Shown here: positions 16,642 to 22,290 of the stretch, piece after piece
How positions within the stretch are numbered: the stretch's first letter is position 1
Layout: every line of letters starts with the position of its first letter
Origin: an uncultured Caryophanales bacterium
GTDB lineage: Bacteria; Bacillota_I; Bacilli_A; Acholeplasmatales; Anaeroplasmataceae
DNA length: 30,108 nucleotides
Assembly (NCBI GenBank): GCA_946626535.1
Contig: CAMOUK010000015.1
Coordinates: forward strand, 1 to 30,108
Direction: 5' to 3'
Position numbers and translations under genes: made by a program
The notes under the pieces: generated by a model
The model's database searches: none
Told to the model about the DNA's origin: nothing
What the model saw: only the letters and a program-made list of their open reading frames with translations

Positions 16642-16658
16642 CCATATCATTGATATGG
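16642..16658 (+). other. 5' hairpin of the putative toxin mRNA
   Basis: CCATATC-ATT-GATATGG is a perfect 7-bp stem placed at the expected 5' end of the transcript. A 5' terminal hairpin commonly stabilises type I toxin mRNAs and slows decay by 5' exonucleases such as RNase J. Confidence 0.6.
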
Positions 16659-16683
16659 GCATTTTAGATAAGGAGTCAACGAA

Positions 16684-16722
16684 ATGATTTATTCTACTCG
16701 GAGGAATTCAACGGGTAGTTAG
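16684..16722 (+). CDS. 12-codon leader ORF coupled to the toxin ORF
   Basis: ATG at 16684 is preceded by AAGGAG (16670-16675) at 8 bases. The frame encodes 12 residues beginning MIYSTRR, with CGG AGG as consecutive arginine codons that look rare in this AT-rich DNA. It ends with TAG at 16720-16722, whose last two bases belong to the AGGAGG ribosome site of the peptide ORF at 16733. A ribosome finishing the leader would therefore sit on that site. I infer a translational-coupling role like mok in hok/sok, not a functional peptide. The segment also folds as CTACTCG/CGGGTAG (16694-16718). Confidence 0.5.
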   Translation: MIYSTRRNSTGS

Positions 16723-16727
16723 GAGGT

Positions 16728-16746
16728 ATTAGGTGGATAGCCTAAT
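16728..16746 (+). other. Hairpin enclosing the toxin start codon
   Basis: ATTAGG (16728-16733) and CCTAAT (16741-16746) form a 6-bp stem. The GTG start (16733-16735) begins at its top and the AGGAGG site lies directly before its base. Such sequestration limits independent initiation, in keeping with coupling to the leader ORF. Confidence 0.5.
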
Positions 16747-16807
16747 GCTTATCGTGATATTGATACTTGTTATCATTATCATAGATAAGATAAACCGAAA
16801 TAAGTAG
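16733..16807 (+). CDS. Putative type I toxin: 24-residue hydrophobic peptide
   Basis: A GTG start at 16733 has a consensus AGGAGG (16721-16726) at 6 bases, and an in-frame TAG directly precedes it. The 24-residue product begins MDSLML, continues as an unbroken run of about 13 Ile/Leu/Val residues (about 5-17), and ends DKINRNK, a charged cytoplasmic-type tail. That is the shape of type I toxins of the TxpA/BsrG/holin-like group, whose members often start with a (Y)ESLMLM-like motif. This peptide is shorter, and it lacks the P-x-x-x-G core usual in Fst toxins. A convergent antisense RNA and shared terminator lie immediately downstream. It is too short for ordinary gene finding. Toxicity is inferred, not shown. 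Confidence 0.65.
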   Translation: MDSLMLIVILILVIIIIDKINRNK

Positions 16808-16824
16808 GTAATTAAGTTCCTAAA

Positions 16825-16901
16825 GATTCGTTGATACCTCTAAAATGCGAAAAGGGATGACTGCAATCATCCCTTTTCTCTTTTCCTATTAATTCGTTGA
16901 T
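16825..16901. repeat. Direct repeat ATTCGTTGAT on both sides of the shared terminator
   Basis: ATTCGTTGAT occurs at 16826-16835 (3' region of the toxin mRNA) and at 16892-16901 (within the antisense RNA, where it reads ATCAACGAAT). The two RNAs can therefore pair over 10 bases outside their terminator overlap, like the direct repeats of par/Fst loci. The 8-base complement TCAACGAA also occurs at 16676-16683, between ribosome site and start of the leader ORF. Confidence 0.7.
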
Positions 16902-16912
16902 TGTCTTTCGAC
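16840..16912 (-). ncRNA. Putative antisense antitoxin RNA, copy 1
   Basis: A convergent promoter at 16919-16946 would start an RNA near 16912 that ends at the shared terminator, about 70 nucleotides long. Its 5' end can fold as GTC-GAAA-GAC, a GNRA-capped hairpin. ATCAACGAAT follows, complementary to the toxin mRNA 3' region, and the terminator stem ends it. The RNA overlaps the toxin mRNA tail to tail, as in txpA/RatA, bsrG/SR4 and par. No ORF with a ribosome site is seen in it. Confidence 0.6.
16849..16885. terminator. Bidirectional terminator shared by toxin mRNA and antisense RNA
   Basis: GAAAAGGGATGA (16849-16860) and TCATCCCTTTTC (16867-16878) form a perfect 12-bp stem with a 6-base loop. 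The plus-strand tail is CTTTTCC and the minus-strand tail is GCATTTTA, so it can stop transcripts from both sides. Confidence 0.8.
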
Positions 16913-16918
16913 ATCTTT

Positions 16919-16946
16919 ATTATAACACTTTGAAATAATTTGTAAA
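16919..16946 (-). promoter_or_regulatory. Antisense RNA promoter, copy 1
   Basis: Read on the minus strand, TTTACA (16941-16946), a 16-bp spacer and consensus TATAAT (16919-16924) give a stronger match than the toxin promoter. This fits the usual excess of antitoxin over toxin transcript. Confidence 0.75.
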
Positions 16947-17000
16947 GTGAACATGTGATTCTTAAAATTCGGTAATTTTTTTAATAAGTTTATCAAGTCT

Positions 17001-17074
17001 TTAAAATGCGAAAAGGGATAGCTGGTAACTATCCCTTTTCTTTTAATCTCCCTACTCGTCGATTGTCTTTCAAC
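17001..17074 (-). ncRNA. Putative antisense antitoxin RNA, copy 2 (orphan)
   Basis: This is a second RNA of the same build as that at 16840-16912. The 5' hairpin is GTT-GAAA-GAC (a G-U pair replaces C-G), followed by ATCGACGAGT and the terminator. The two differences from copy 1 in the interaction segment are A to G changes opposite U in the toxin mRNA, so pairing to the 16826-16835 site is kept through G-U wobbles. It has no toxin partner of its own next to it. Confidence 0.5.
17010..17040. terminator. Terminator of antisense RNA copy 2
   Basis: GAAAAGGGATAG (17010-17021) and CTATCCCTTTTC (17029-17040) form a perfect 12-bp stem. Two stem base pairs near the loop differ from copy 1 and both are compensated (GA/TC becomes AG/CT), so the structure appears to be maintained. 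Confidence 0.75.
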
Positions 17075-17080
17075 ATCTTA

Positions 17081-17108
17081 ATTATAACATATTGAAGCAA
17101 TTTGTAAA
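17081..17108 (-). promoter_or_regulatory. Antisense RNA promoter, copy 2
   Basis: On the minus strand, TTTACA (17103-17108), a 16-bp spacer and TATAAT (17081-17086) are identical to copy 1 in both hexamers and in spacing, although the spacer sequence differs. This indicates a working promoter. Confidence 0.7.
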
Positions 17109-17150
17109 TATAAGTTTGGTACTTTGAGATTTGCTGTAATAGTTGCTTAA

Positions 17151-17179
17151 TTGTAATTTTTTTGGATGTATATTATAAT
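17151..17179 (+). promoter_or_regulatory. Promoter of the small membrane protein gene
   Basis: TTGTAA (17151-17156), a 17-bp spacer and TATAAT (17174-17179) are placed 30 bases before the gene and divergent from the copy 2 antisense promoter. Confidence 0.65.
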
Positions 17180-17208
17180 ATAATATAACAATATAAAGAT
17201 AGGACGTA

Positions 17209-17613
17209 ATGAATATGGATGATAAAAAGAGGATTGTATCTACAGTTATAATTGGTATATTTGCTATAATAAGCTTAATATGTGTTATATATCTTTTTCC
17301 GATAAATTTGAGACAAACAATTGATAGTTTTAATAATTCGGTTAAGGACAATAATAGTGCACAAGAAGCGGTAGGTGCTATAGTTGTTGCTGGAGCTTCA
17401 TCTATAGTCTTAGTACTGATAATCCTTTTAGCTTATGCATTAGCTATTATTCCAATTATTAATTCATCAATTTGTGTCATTTTTTCAATTAAGAATAGAA
17501 AGGCGTATCTAAAGCCTATAAGAATAATTAATTATGTTTATGATGGACTGTTTGCCTTTATGTTTGTTTTTTGTGTAATTAAGTTAATATTATTTGCTAC
17601 GGGAGTAGCTTAA
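17209..17613 (+). CDS. Small membrane protein of unknown function
   Basis: This is a 134-residue protein with three predicted transmembrane segments (about 10-30, 60-95 as one long or two helices, and 108-130). A hydrophilic loop (LRQTIDSFNNSVKDNNSAQE) lies after the first helix. I do not recognise a family. AGGA at 17201-17204 stands close to the ATG at 17209 and 10 bases from the ATG at 17215, so either may start it. It has its own promoter and terminator, hence is monocistronic. It sits between the toxin-antitoxin pocket and the polyamine operon, in the accessory strip beside tRNA-Leu. A link to the toxin locus is possible but unsupported. Confidence 0.7.
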   Translation: MNMDDKKRIVSTVIIGIFAIISLICVIYLFPINLRQTIDSFNNSVKDNNSAQEAVGAIVVAGASSIVLVLIILLAYALAIIPIINSSICVIFSIKNRKAYLKPIRIINYVYDGLFAFMFVFCVIKLILFATGVA

Positions 17614-17614
17614 G

Positions 17615-17641
17615 GACAATGTTTATACATTGTCTTTTTTT
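17615..17641 (+). terminator. Terminator of the small membrane protein gene
   Basis: GACAATGT (17615-17622) and ACATTGTC (17627-17634) form a perfect 8-bp stem with a TTAT loop and a run of Ts, starting directly after the stop codon. Confidence 0.88.
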
Positions 17642-17660
17642 TACTTTGAATAATATATTA

Positions 17661-17689
17661 TTGAAAATAATATAGTTTAATATTATAAT
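17661..17689 (+). promoter_or_regulatory. Promoter of the polyamine operon
   Basis: TTGAAA (17661-17666), a 17-bp spacer and TATAAT (17684-17689). The region between it and the regulator's start, 17690-17747, is a likely site for autoregulation, though I see no clear palindromic operator. Confidence 0.65.
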
Positions 17690-17747
17690 ATAAAAGGTTT
17701 AGACATTTTTAACTTAAAGTTTAGGAATTATAAACGAGGTGATATAG

Positions 17748-18284
17748 GTGTTTAATTTAGGAAATAAGATAAAAGAGAAGAGAAAATTACTGATGCTAAC
17801 TCAACAGGAGCTCGCAAATAGATGCGAATTAACTAAGGGTTATATATCACAGTTAGAAAATAATATGGTTTCACCATCACTTGAAACTTTAGAGATTATA
17901 GTTGAGGTTTTAGGTACTACTCTTTCTGATTTTTTTCAAGATGATAGTGATGAAAAGATTATTTTTACTGAGGAAGAACAGTATAATAAGGAATTTGATA
18001 AATATGTTCAAACATGGTTGGTTCCAACCTCTCAAGAACACCAAATGGAGCCAATCAAAGTTGTTTTAAAACCAGGGGCAGAGACATTCCATGACTATCC
18101 ACACACAGGAGAGGAATTTGGTTATGTTATAGAAGGAGAGGTCGAGGTATTTTATAGAGATAGTACTAGGACCTGTAAGAAGGGCGAATCATTTTATTTT
18201 GTTCCAAATACAAAGCATTATTTAATTAATAAGAGTGAGAAGGATGCCGTTGTTATATGGGTATCTTATCCACCAAACTTTTAG
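17748..18284 (+). CDS. XRE-family regulator with cupin sensor domain
   Basis: This 178-residue transcription factor has an N-terminal helix-turn-helix of the XRE type (about 5-60; LTQQELANRCELTKGYISQLEN is the recognition region). A C-terminal cupin barrel (about 105-175) shows GEEFGYVIEGEVEVFY and FVPNTKHYLINKSEKDAVVIWV. This is the PuuR-like architecture, in which the cupin senses a small ligand. The start is a GTG with GAGGTGAT before it. It is the first gene of the operon with carboxynorspermidine synthase and decarboxylase. I therefore infer that it senses polyamine or a precursor and regulates this operon. The ligand is not shown by the sequence. Confidence 0.88.
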   Translation: MFNLGNKIKEKRKLLMLTQQELANRCELTKGYISQLENNMVSPSLETLEIIVEVLGTTLSDFFQDDSDEKIIFTEEEQYNKEFDKYVQTWLVPTSQEHQMEPIKVVLKPGAETFHDYPHTGEEFGYVIEGEVEVFYRDSTRTCKKGESFYFVPNTKHYLINKSEKDAVVIWVSYPPNF

Positions 18285-18296
18285 GGGGTATTTTAT

Positions 18297-19556
18297 ATGA
18301 GTAGAGTTATAATTATTGGTTGTGGTGGTGTTGCAAAGGTTGCAATACATAAATGCTGTCAGCACCCAGAGGTGTTTACAGATTTACTTATCGCATCACG
18401 TACTGTATCAAAATGTGATGAGATAAAGGCAAAGCTAGAAAATAAGACTACAACAAAAATTTCAACAGCTAAAATTGACGCAAATGATTTTGATGCGTTA
18501 GTTAAATTATTTAAAGAATTTAAGCCTGAAATAGTTTTAAATTTAGGTATGCCTTATCAAAATCTAGTAATTATGGATGCTTGCTTAGAATGTAATTGTC
18601 ATTATTTAGATACAGCAGCATATGAACCAGAAAATGTAGATGAGCCAGTGTGGAGAAAGCGTTATGAACAAAGAAGGGTTGAAAAAGGCTTTTCTTCATA
18701 TTTTGATTATAGCTATCAATGGGAATACATGGAAAAGTTTAAGGAAAAGGGTTTAATAGCACTTTTAGGCTGTGGCTTTGATCCAGGTGTAACACAAGCT
18801 TATGTTGCTTATGCAAAAAAGCATGAATTTGATGTAATTGAAACTTTAGATATTTTAGATTGTAATGGTGGAGACCATGGCTATCCTTTCGCAACTAATT
18901 TCAATCCTGAAATTAACTTAAGAGAGGTATCATCTCCAGCATCTTATTATGAGGATGGTCACTGGATTGAAATACCTGCTATGAGTGTTAAGCATGAATA
19001 TAATTTTGATGGTGTTGGTAAAAAAGATATGTATTTATTACACCATGAGGAAATAGAATCAATTGCGAAAAATTATCCAGAAATTAAAAGAATTAGATTT
19101 TATATGACTTTTGGTCAAAGCTATATTACTCATATGAACTGTTTAGAAAATGTAGGACTACTTTCAACTACACCTATAGATTATGAAGGTAAAAAGATTG
19201 TTCCTATTCAATTTTTAAAGGCTTTATTACCAGATCCAGCATCTTTAGGTCCTAGAACAATAGGTAAGACTAATATTGGCTGTATCTTTACTGGTAAGAA
19301 GGATGGTAAGTGGAAAAAATATTATATTTATAATGTTTGTGACCACCAAGAATCATATAAAGAGGTTGAATCACAGGCAGTAAGCTATACAACAGGTGTT
19401 CCTGCAATGTGTGGTGCTATGATGATTTTAAATAAGATATGGACTGATTCAGGTGTTCATACATGTGAAGAATATGATCCAGATCCATTTATTGATGCAT
19501 TAAATAAATATGGTCTTCCTATTAAAGAAAGCCATGAACCAATTTTGGTGGACTAA
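18297..19556 (+). CDS. Carboxynorspermidine/carboxyspermidine synthase (saccharopine dehydrogenase family)
   Basis: This 419-residue NADPH-dependent dehydrogenase condenses aspartate semialdehyde with 1,3-diaminopropane or putrescine to give carboxynorspermidine or carboxyspermidine. The N-terminal Rossmann motif is IIGCGGVAKVAIHKC (residues 4-18). The central blocks LLGCGFDPGVTQAYVAYAKKH and DCNGGDHGYPFATNFNPE are typical of this branch of the saccharopine dehydrogenase family, in contrast to the lysine-pathway enzymes. The decisive context is the decarboxylase gene that begins on the base after its stop. Spermidine is the likelier end product in gut Firmicutes, by analogy with other carriers of this pathway; substrate choice is inference. 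Confidence 0.92.
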   Translation: MSRVIIIGCGGVAKVAIHKCCQHPEVFTDLLIASRTVSKCDEIKAKLENKTTTKISTAKIDANDFDALVKLFKEFKPEIVLNLGMPYQNLVIMDACLECNCHYLDTAAYEPENVDEPVWRKRYEQRRVEKGFSSYFDYSYQWEYMEKFKEKGLIALLGCGFDPGVTQAYVAYAKKHEFDVIETLDILDCNGGDHGYPFATNFNPEINLREVSSPASYYEDGHWIEIPAMSVKHEYNFDGVGKKDMYLLHHEEIESIAKNYPEIKRIRFYMTFGQSYITHMNCLENVGLLSTTPIDYEGKKIVPIQFLKALLPDPASLGPRTIGKTNIGCIFTGKKDGKWKKYYIYNVCDHQESYKEVESQAVSYTTGVPAMCGAMMILNKIWTDSGVHTCEEYDPDPFIDALNKYGLPIKESHEPILVD

Positions 19557-20780
19557 ATGAAGGATTTAAGGCCACACTTTAAAAACTTCATAAATAATAA
19601 TCCTGAAAATCTATTTAAAGGTTTAAAAACGCCTGCCTATGTTATAGATGAGGCTATGCTTATTTATGATGGTAAAATATTAAAAAATGTTCAAGATAAA
19701 ACAGGATGTAAAATTTTACTTGCTCAAAAAGCTTTTTCTAATTTTAATTTATATCCTGTTTTAGAACCATATCTTGCAGGTACAGAAGCAAGTGGACTTT
19801 ATGAGGCTAGACTTGGAAAAGAAGAAATGCCTAATAAGGAAGTCCACGTATTTTGTGCTGCCTATAGAGATGATGAATTTAACGAATTATTAAAATATGC
19901 TGATCATATTGTTTTTAATTCAATAAATCAATTAAAGAAATTTGGACCTATTGTTAAAGCTAATAATAAACATATAGGTATTAGAATTAATCCTGAATGT
20001 AAAACTCAAAAAGGTCCTGAAATATATGATCCTTGTAGCCAAAGATCTAGACTTGGTGTACTTATTTCAACCTTTGAACGTGAAATGACACCTGAATTAA
20101 TAAATATGCTTGATGGAATTCATTTCCATACATTATGTCAACAAAATTCAGATGACCTATATACTACCTTAAAGGCAGTAGAAGAAAAATTTGGTAAATA
20201 TTTATATAATTTAAAATGGATTAATTTTGGTGGTGGTCATCATATAACAAGACCAGATTATGATATTGATTTATTAATTAAATGTATAAATGATATAAAA
20301 ACTAAATATAATTTAGATGTATATTTAGAGCCTGGTGAGGCTTGTGTTCTTGATGCTGGCTATTTAGTAACCAGAGTCTTAGATGTATTTAATAATAATG
20401 GGAAAAATTTCATTATAACTGATACATCTGCAGCCTGTCATATGCCAGATGTTGTTGAGATGCCCTATTTGCCACCACTATATAATACAAATATTTATGA
20501 TTATGATGTTAAGGCAATTTTGGGTGGTCCAACATGTCTTGCAGGAGATATTATAGGTGAATATAGCTTTAAAGAATTACCAAAGGAAAATGATTTATTA
20601 ATCTTTGGTGACTTAGCTTTATATTCATCAGTTAAGTCAAATACCTTCAACGGTATGCCGTTATGCGATATTTATGCACTTTATAGGGATAATCATCTAG
20701 AAAAATTAACGAATTTCGGGTATAATGATTTTAAGTATAGATTGGGGAAATTAAATGAAGAGAATAATAAAAATAATTAG
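19557..20780 (+). CDS. nspC: Carboxynorspermidine decarboxylase
   Basis: This is a 407-residue PLP-dependent decarboxylase of the fold-type III (alanine racemase-like/DAPDC) family that finishes spermidine or norspermidine synthesis. The Schiff-base lysine lies in ILLAQKAFSNF (about residue 44), and the PLP-phosphate glycine cluster is INFGGGHHITRPDYD. EPGEACVLDAGYLVTRV, and ILGGPTCLAGDIIGEY with the dimer-interface cysteine, complete the active site. The start follows the synthase stop with no gap. The 3' end overlaps the next gene by 26 bases in another frame, showing tight operon packing. Confidence 0.94.
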   Translation: MKDLRPHFKNFINNNPENLFKGLKTPAYVIDEAMLIYDGKILKNVQDKTGCKILLAQKAFSNFNLYPVLEPYLAGTEASGLYEARLGKEEMPNKEVHVFCAAYRDDEFNELLKYADHIVFNSINQLKKFGPIVKANNKHIGIRINPECKTQKGPEIYDPCSQRSRLGVLISTFEREMTPELINMLDGIHFHTLCQQNSDDLYTTLKAVEEKFGKYLYNLKWINFGGGHHITRPDYDIDLLIKCINDIKTKYNLDVYLEPGEACVLDAGYLVTRVLDVFNNNGKNFIITDTSAACHMPDVVEMPYLPPLYNTNIYDYDVKAILGGPTCLAGDIIGEYSFKELPKENDLLIFGDLALYSSVKSNTFNGMPLCDIYALYRDNHLEKLTNFGYNDFKYRLGKLNEENNKNN

Positions 20781-22278
20781 TTGCTTATTTTTATTTTTTA
20801 CAGTTTTAGCTTGCAATAATACAAATAAGGAAGAAGATATTATGAAGGATAAAGGAACTGCTAAGATTTATTTAATTGATGACAATATCTATAATATCAA
20901 TTTAAATGAAAATGAATATTTAGATATAGCTAAATTGAATTTAGGTGATTATTCAATTAATAAGGTATATTTAGATTCAAATTATCAAACTGAATTTGAT
21001 TATAAGAATACCAAAATTGAGAATAATCAGGTTCTTTATGCTACATTTTTATATAATAAGAAACCTGAAGTAGTAAATTCTGATATATCAAATATCAACT
21101 TAGATAATTATATTGAAAAGCTAATGACTGATACTCCATCATTTATACCTGCTTGGAACCAAGAAGGGTTTAAGGGCAGATGGAATTATATTGATGGTGT
21201 ATTTTTAAAATCAATAGTAGATATATATAAGCAGACTAACAATCAAAAATATTTAGATTTTGTAAAAAATTATGTAAATTATTATATTAATTCAAATGGT
21301 CAATTCATTAACCCTAAAACTAATGAATTATTTTATAATGAAAAAGAATTAGATTCTGTTTGTGAATCAAATATCTTATTTGATTTATATGAATATACTA
21401 ATGATGATAGATATATTAAGGCGATTGAATATACATATGAAATGCTTATGCAAATGCCAAGAGCTTTAGGGACTAATAATTTTAATCATAAGGTTGAATA
21501 TAAAAACCAAATATGGCTTGATGGAATGTATATGTATGTTCCATTTATACTAAAATATGCAAATTTAAAGAATGATAATACTATTTATGATATGGTAATA
21601 GCTCAATATAAATATATTAGAAATAATATGTTTGATAGTAATAAAAAGCTTTATTATCATGGAATAGATACTCAAAAAGAGATTTTCTGGGCTAATAAAG
21701 AAACAGGAACCTCTAAATGCTTTTGGTTAAGATCTAATGGCTGGTTTATAGTATCAATGGCTGATTCTATTGAACTATTACCAGAAGGAAATAATAAAGA
21801 ATATTTAAAACAGTTATTAAAAGAAGCATTAGATAATATTTTAAATTATCAAGATGAAGATACTAAATTATTTTATCAATTAGTAGATAAGAAAAATCAG
21901 TGCTATAAGGTAAAGGCTAATTATTTATCAAGCTTAAAAAATACTAAATATATGCAAAATGGTAACTATGTTGATAAAACTATCGCTAATTATTTAGAAA
22001 CATCTGGTTCATCTATGATTGCTTATTCATTGATGAAATCTTCTTATTTAGATGAAAATTATAAGAAGCTAGGTAAGGAGATATTTGAAAATATTTATAA
22101 ATATTATTATAAGAATAATGAGTTATCTAATATTTGTATAACTGCAGGCTTAGGTGGTGAAACTAAACCATATAGAGATGGAACAGAAAGCTATTACCTT
22201 GCAGAGCCTGTGGGAATTAATGATGCTAAAGGTGTAGGACCATTCTTGATGGCCTACTTAAAATATAAAAGCATTTAG
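20755..22278 (+). CDS. Putative GH88/GH105 family glycoside hydrolase, lipoprotein
   Basis: This is a 507-residue exported lipoprotein. The signal peptide KRIIKIISCLFLFFTVLAC has a lipobox with Cys20. Residues 35-105 form a beta-rich acidic region that I cannot assign. The catalytic (alpha/alpha)6-barrel follows (about 120-505): WLDGMYMYVPF with candidate catalytic Asp256, YYHGID, FWLRSNGWF (323-331; the usual W-x-RGNGW has Ser for Gly here), and GTESYYLAEPVGINDAKGVGPF. These are hallmarks of unsaturated glucuronyl/rhamnogalacturonyl hydrolases that clip products of polysaccharide lyases. The start overlaps nspC by 26 bases, so it is in the polyamine operon, an unexpected pairing. No lyase or sugar transporter is nearby, so the substrate is open. 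Confidence 0.85.
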   Translation: MKRIIKIISCLFLFFTVLACNNTNKEEDIMKDKGTAKIYLIDDNIYNINLNENEYLDIAKLNLGDYSINKVYLDSNYQTEFDYKNTKIENNQVLYATFLYNKKPEVVNSDISNINLDNYIEKLMTDTPSFIPAWNQEGFKGRWNYIDGVFLKSIVDIYKQTNNQKYLDFVKNYVNYYINSNGQFINPKTNELFYNEKELDSVCESNILFDLYEYTNDDRYIKAIEYTYEMLMQMPRALGTNNFNHKVEYKNQIWLDGMYMYVPFILKYANLKNDNTIYDMVIAQYKYIRNNMFDSNKKLYYHGIDTQKEIFWANKETGTSKCFWLRSNGWFIVSMADSIELLPEGNNKEYLKQLLKEALDNILNYQDEDTKLFYQLVDKKNQCYKVKANYLSSLKNTKYMQNGNYVDKTIANYLETSGSSMIAYSLMKSSYLDENYKKLGKEIFENIYKYYYKNNELSNICITAGLGGETKPYRDGTESYYLAEPVGINDAKGVGPFLMAYLKYKSI

Positions 22279-22290
22279 GAGGATAATAAT

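Larger units (their letters stand above)
16841..17112. repeat. Tandem duplication of the antisense-RNA/terminator module
   Basis: The unit 16841-16950 recurs at 17002-17112, about 161 bp away, and is roughly four-fifths identical by eye. Both copies start with TAAAATGCGAAAAGGGAT, continue through the 12-bp terminator stem, GATTGTCTTTC and ACATCTT, and end with the antisense promoter. The spacing between terminator and -10 is 70 and 71 bp. No toxin ORF accompanies the second copy. Confidence 0.85.

Noticed and set aside
16606..16901. Assignment of the small peptide to the Fst/par family by name
   Set aside because: The layout with direct repeats and shared terminator is par-like, but the peptide has no proline and no glycine, so the Fst core is absent. 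I describe it only as type I toxin-like.
17082..17351. Minus-strand open frame of 89 codons over the small membrane protein start
   Set aside because: It overlaps the promoter of the plus-strand gene and the antisense promoter, has no ribosome site, and its composition is that of an AT-rich non-coding strand.
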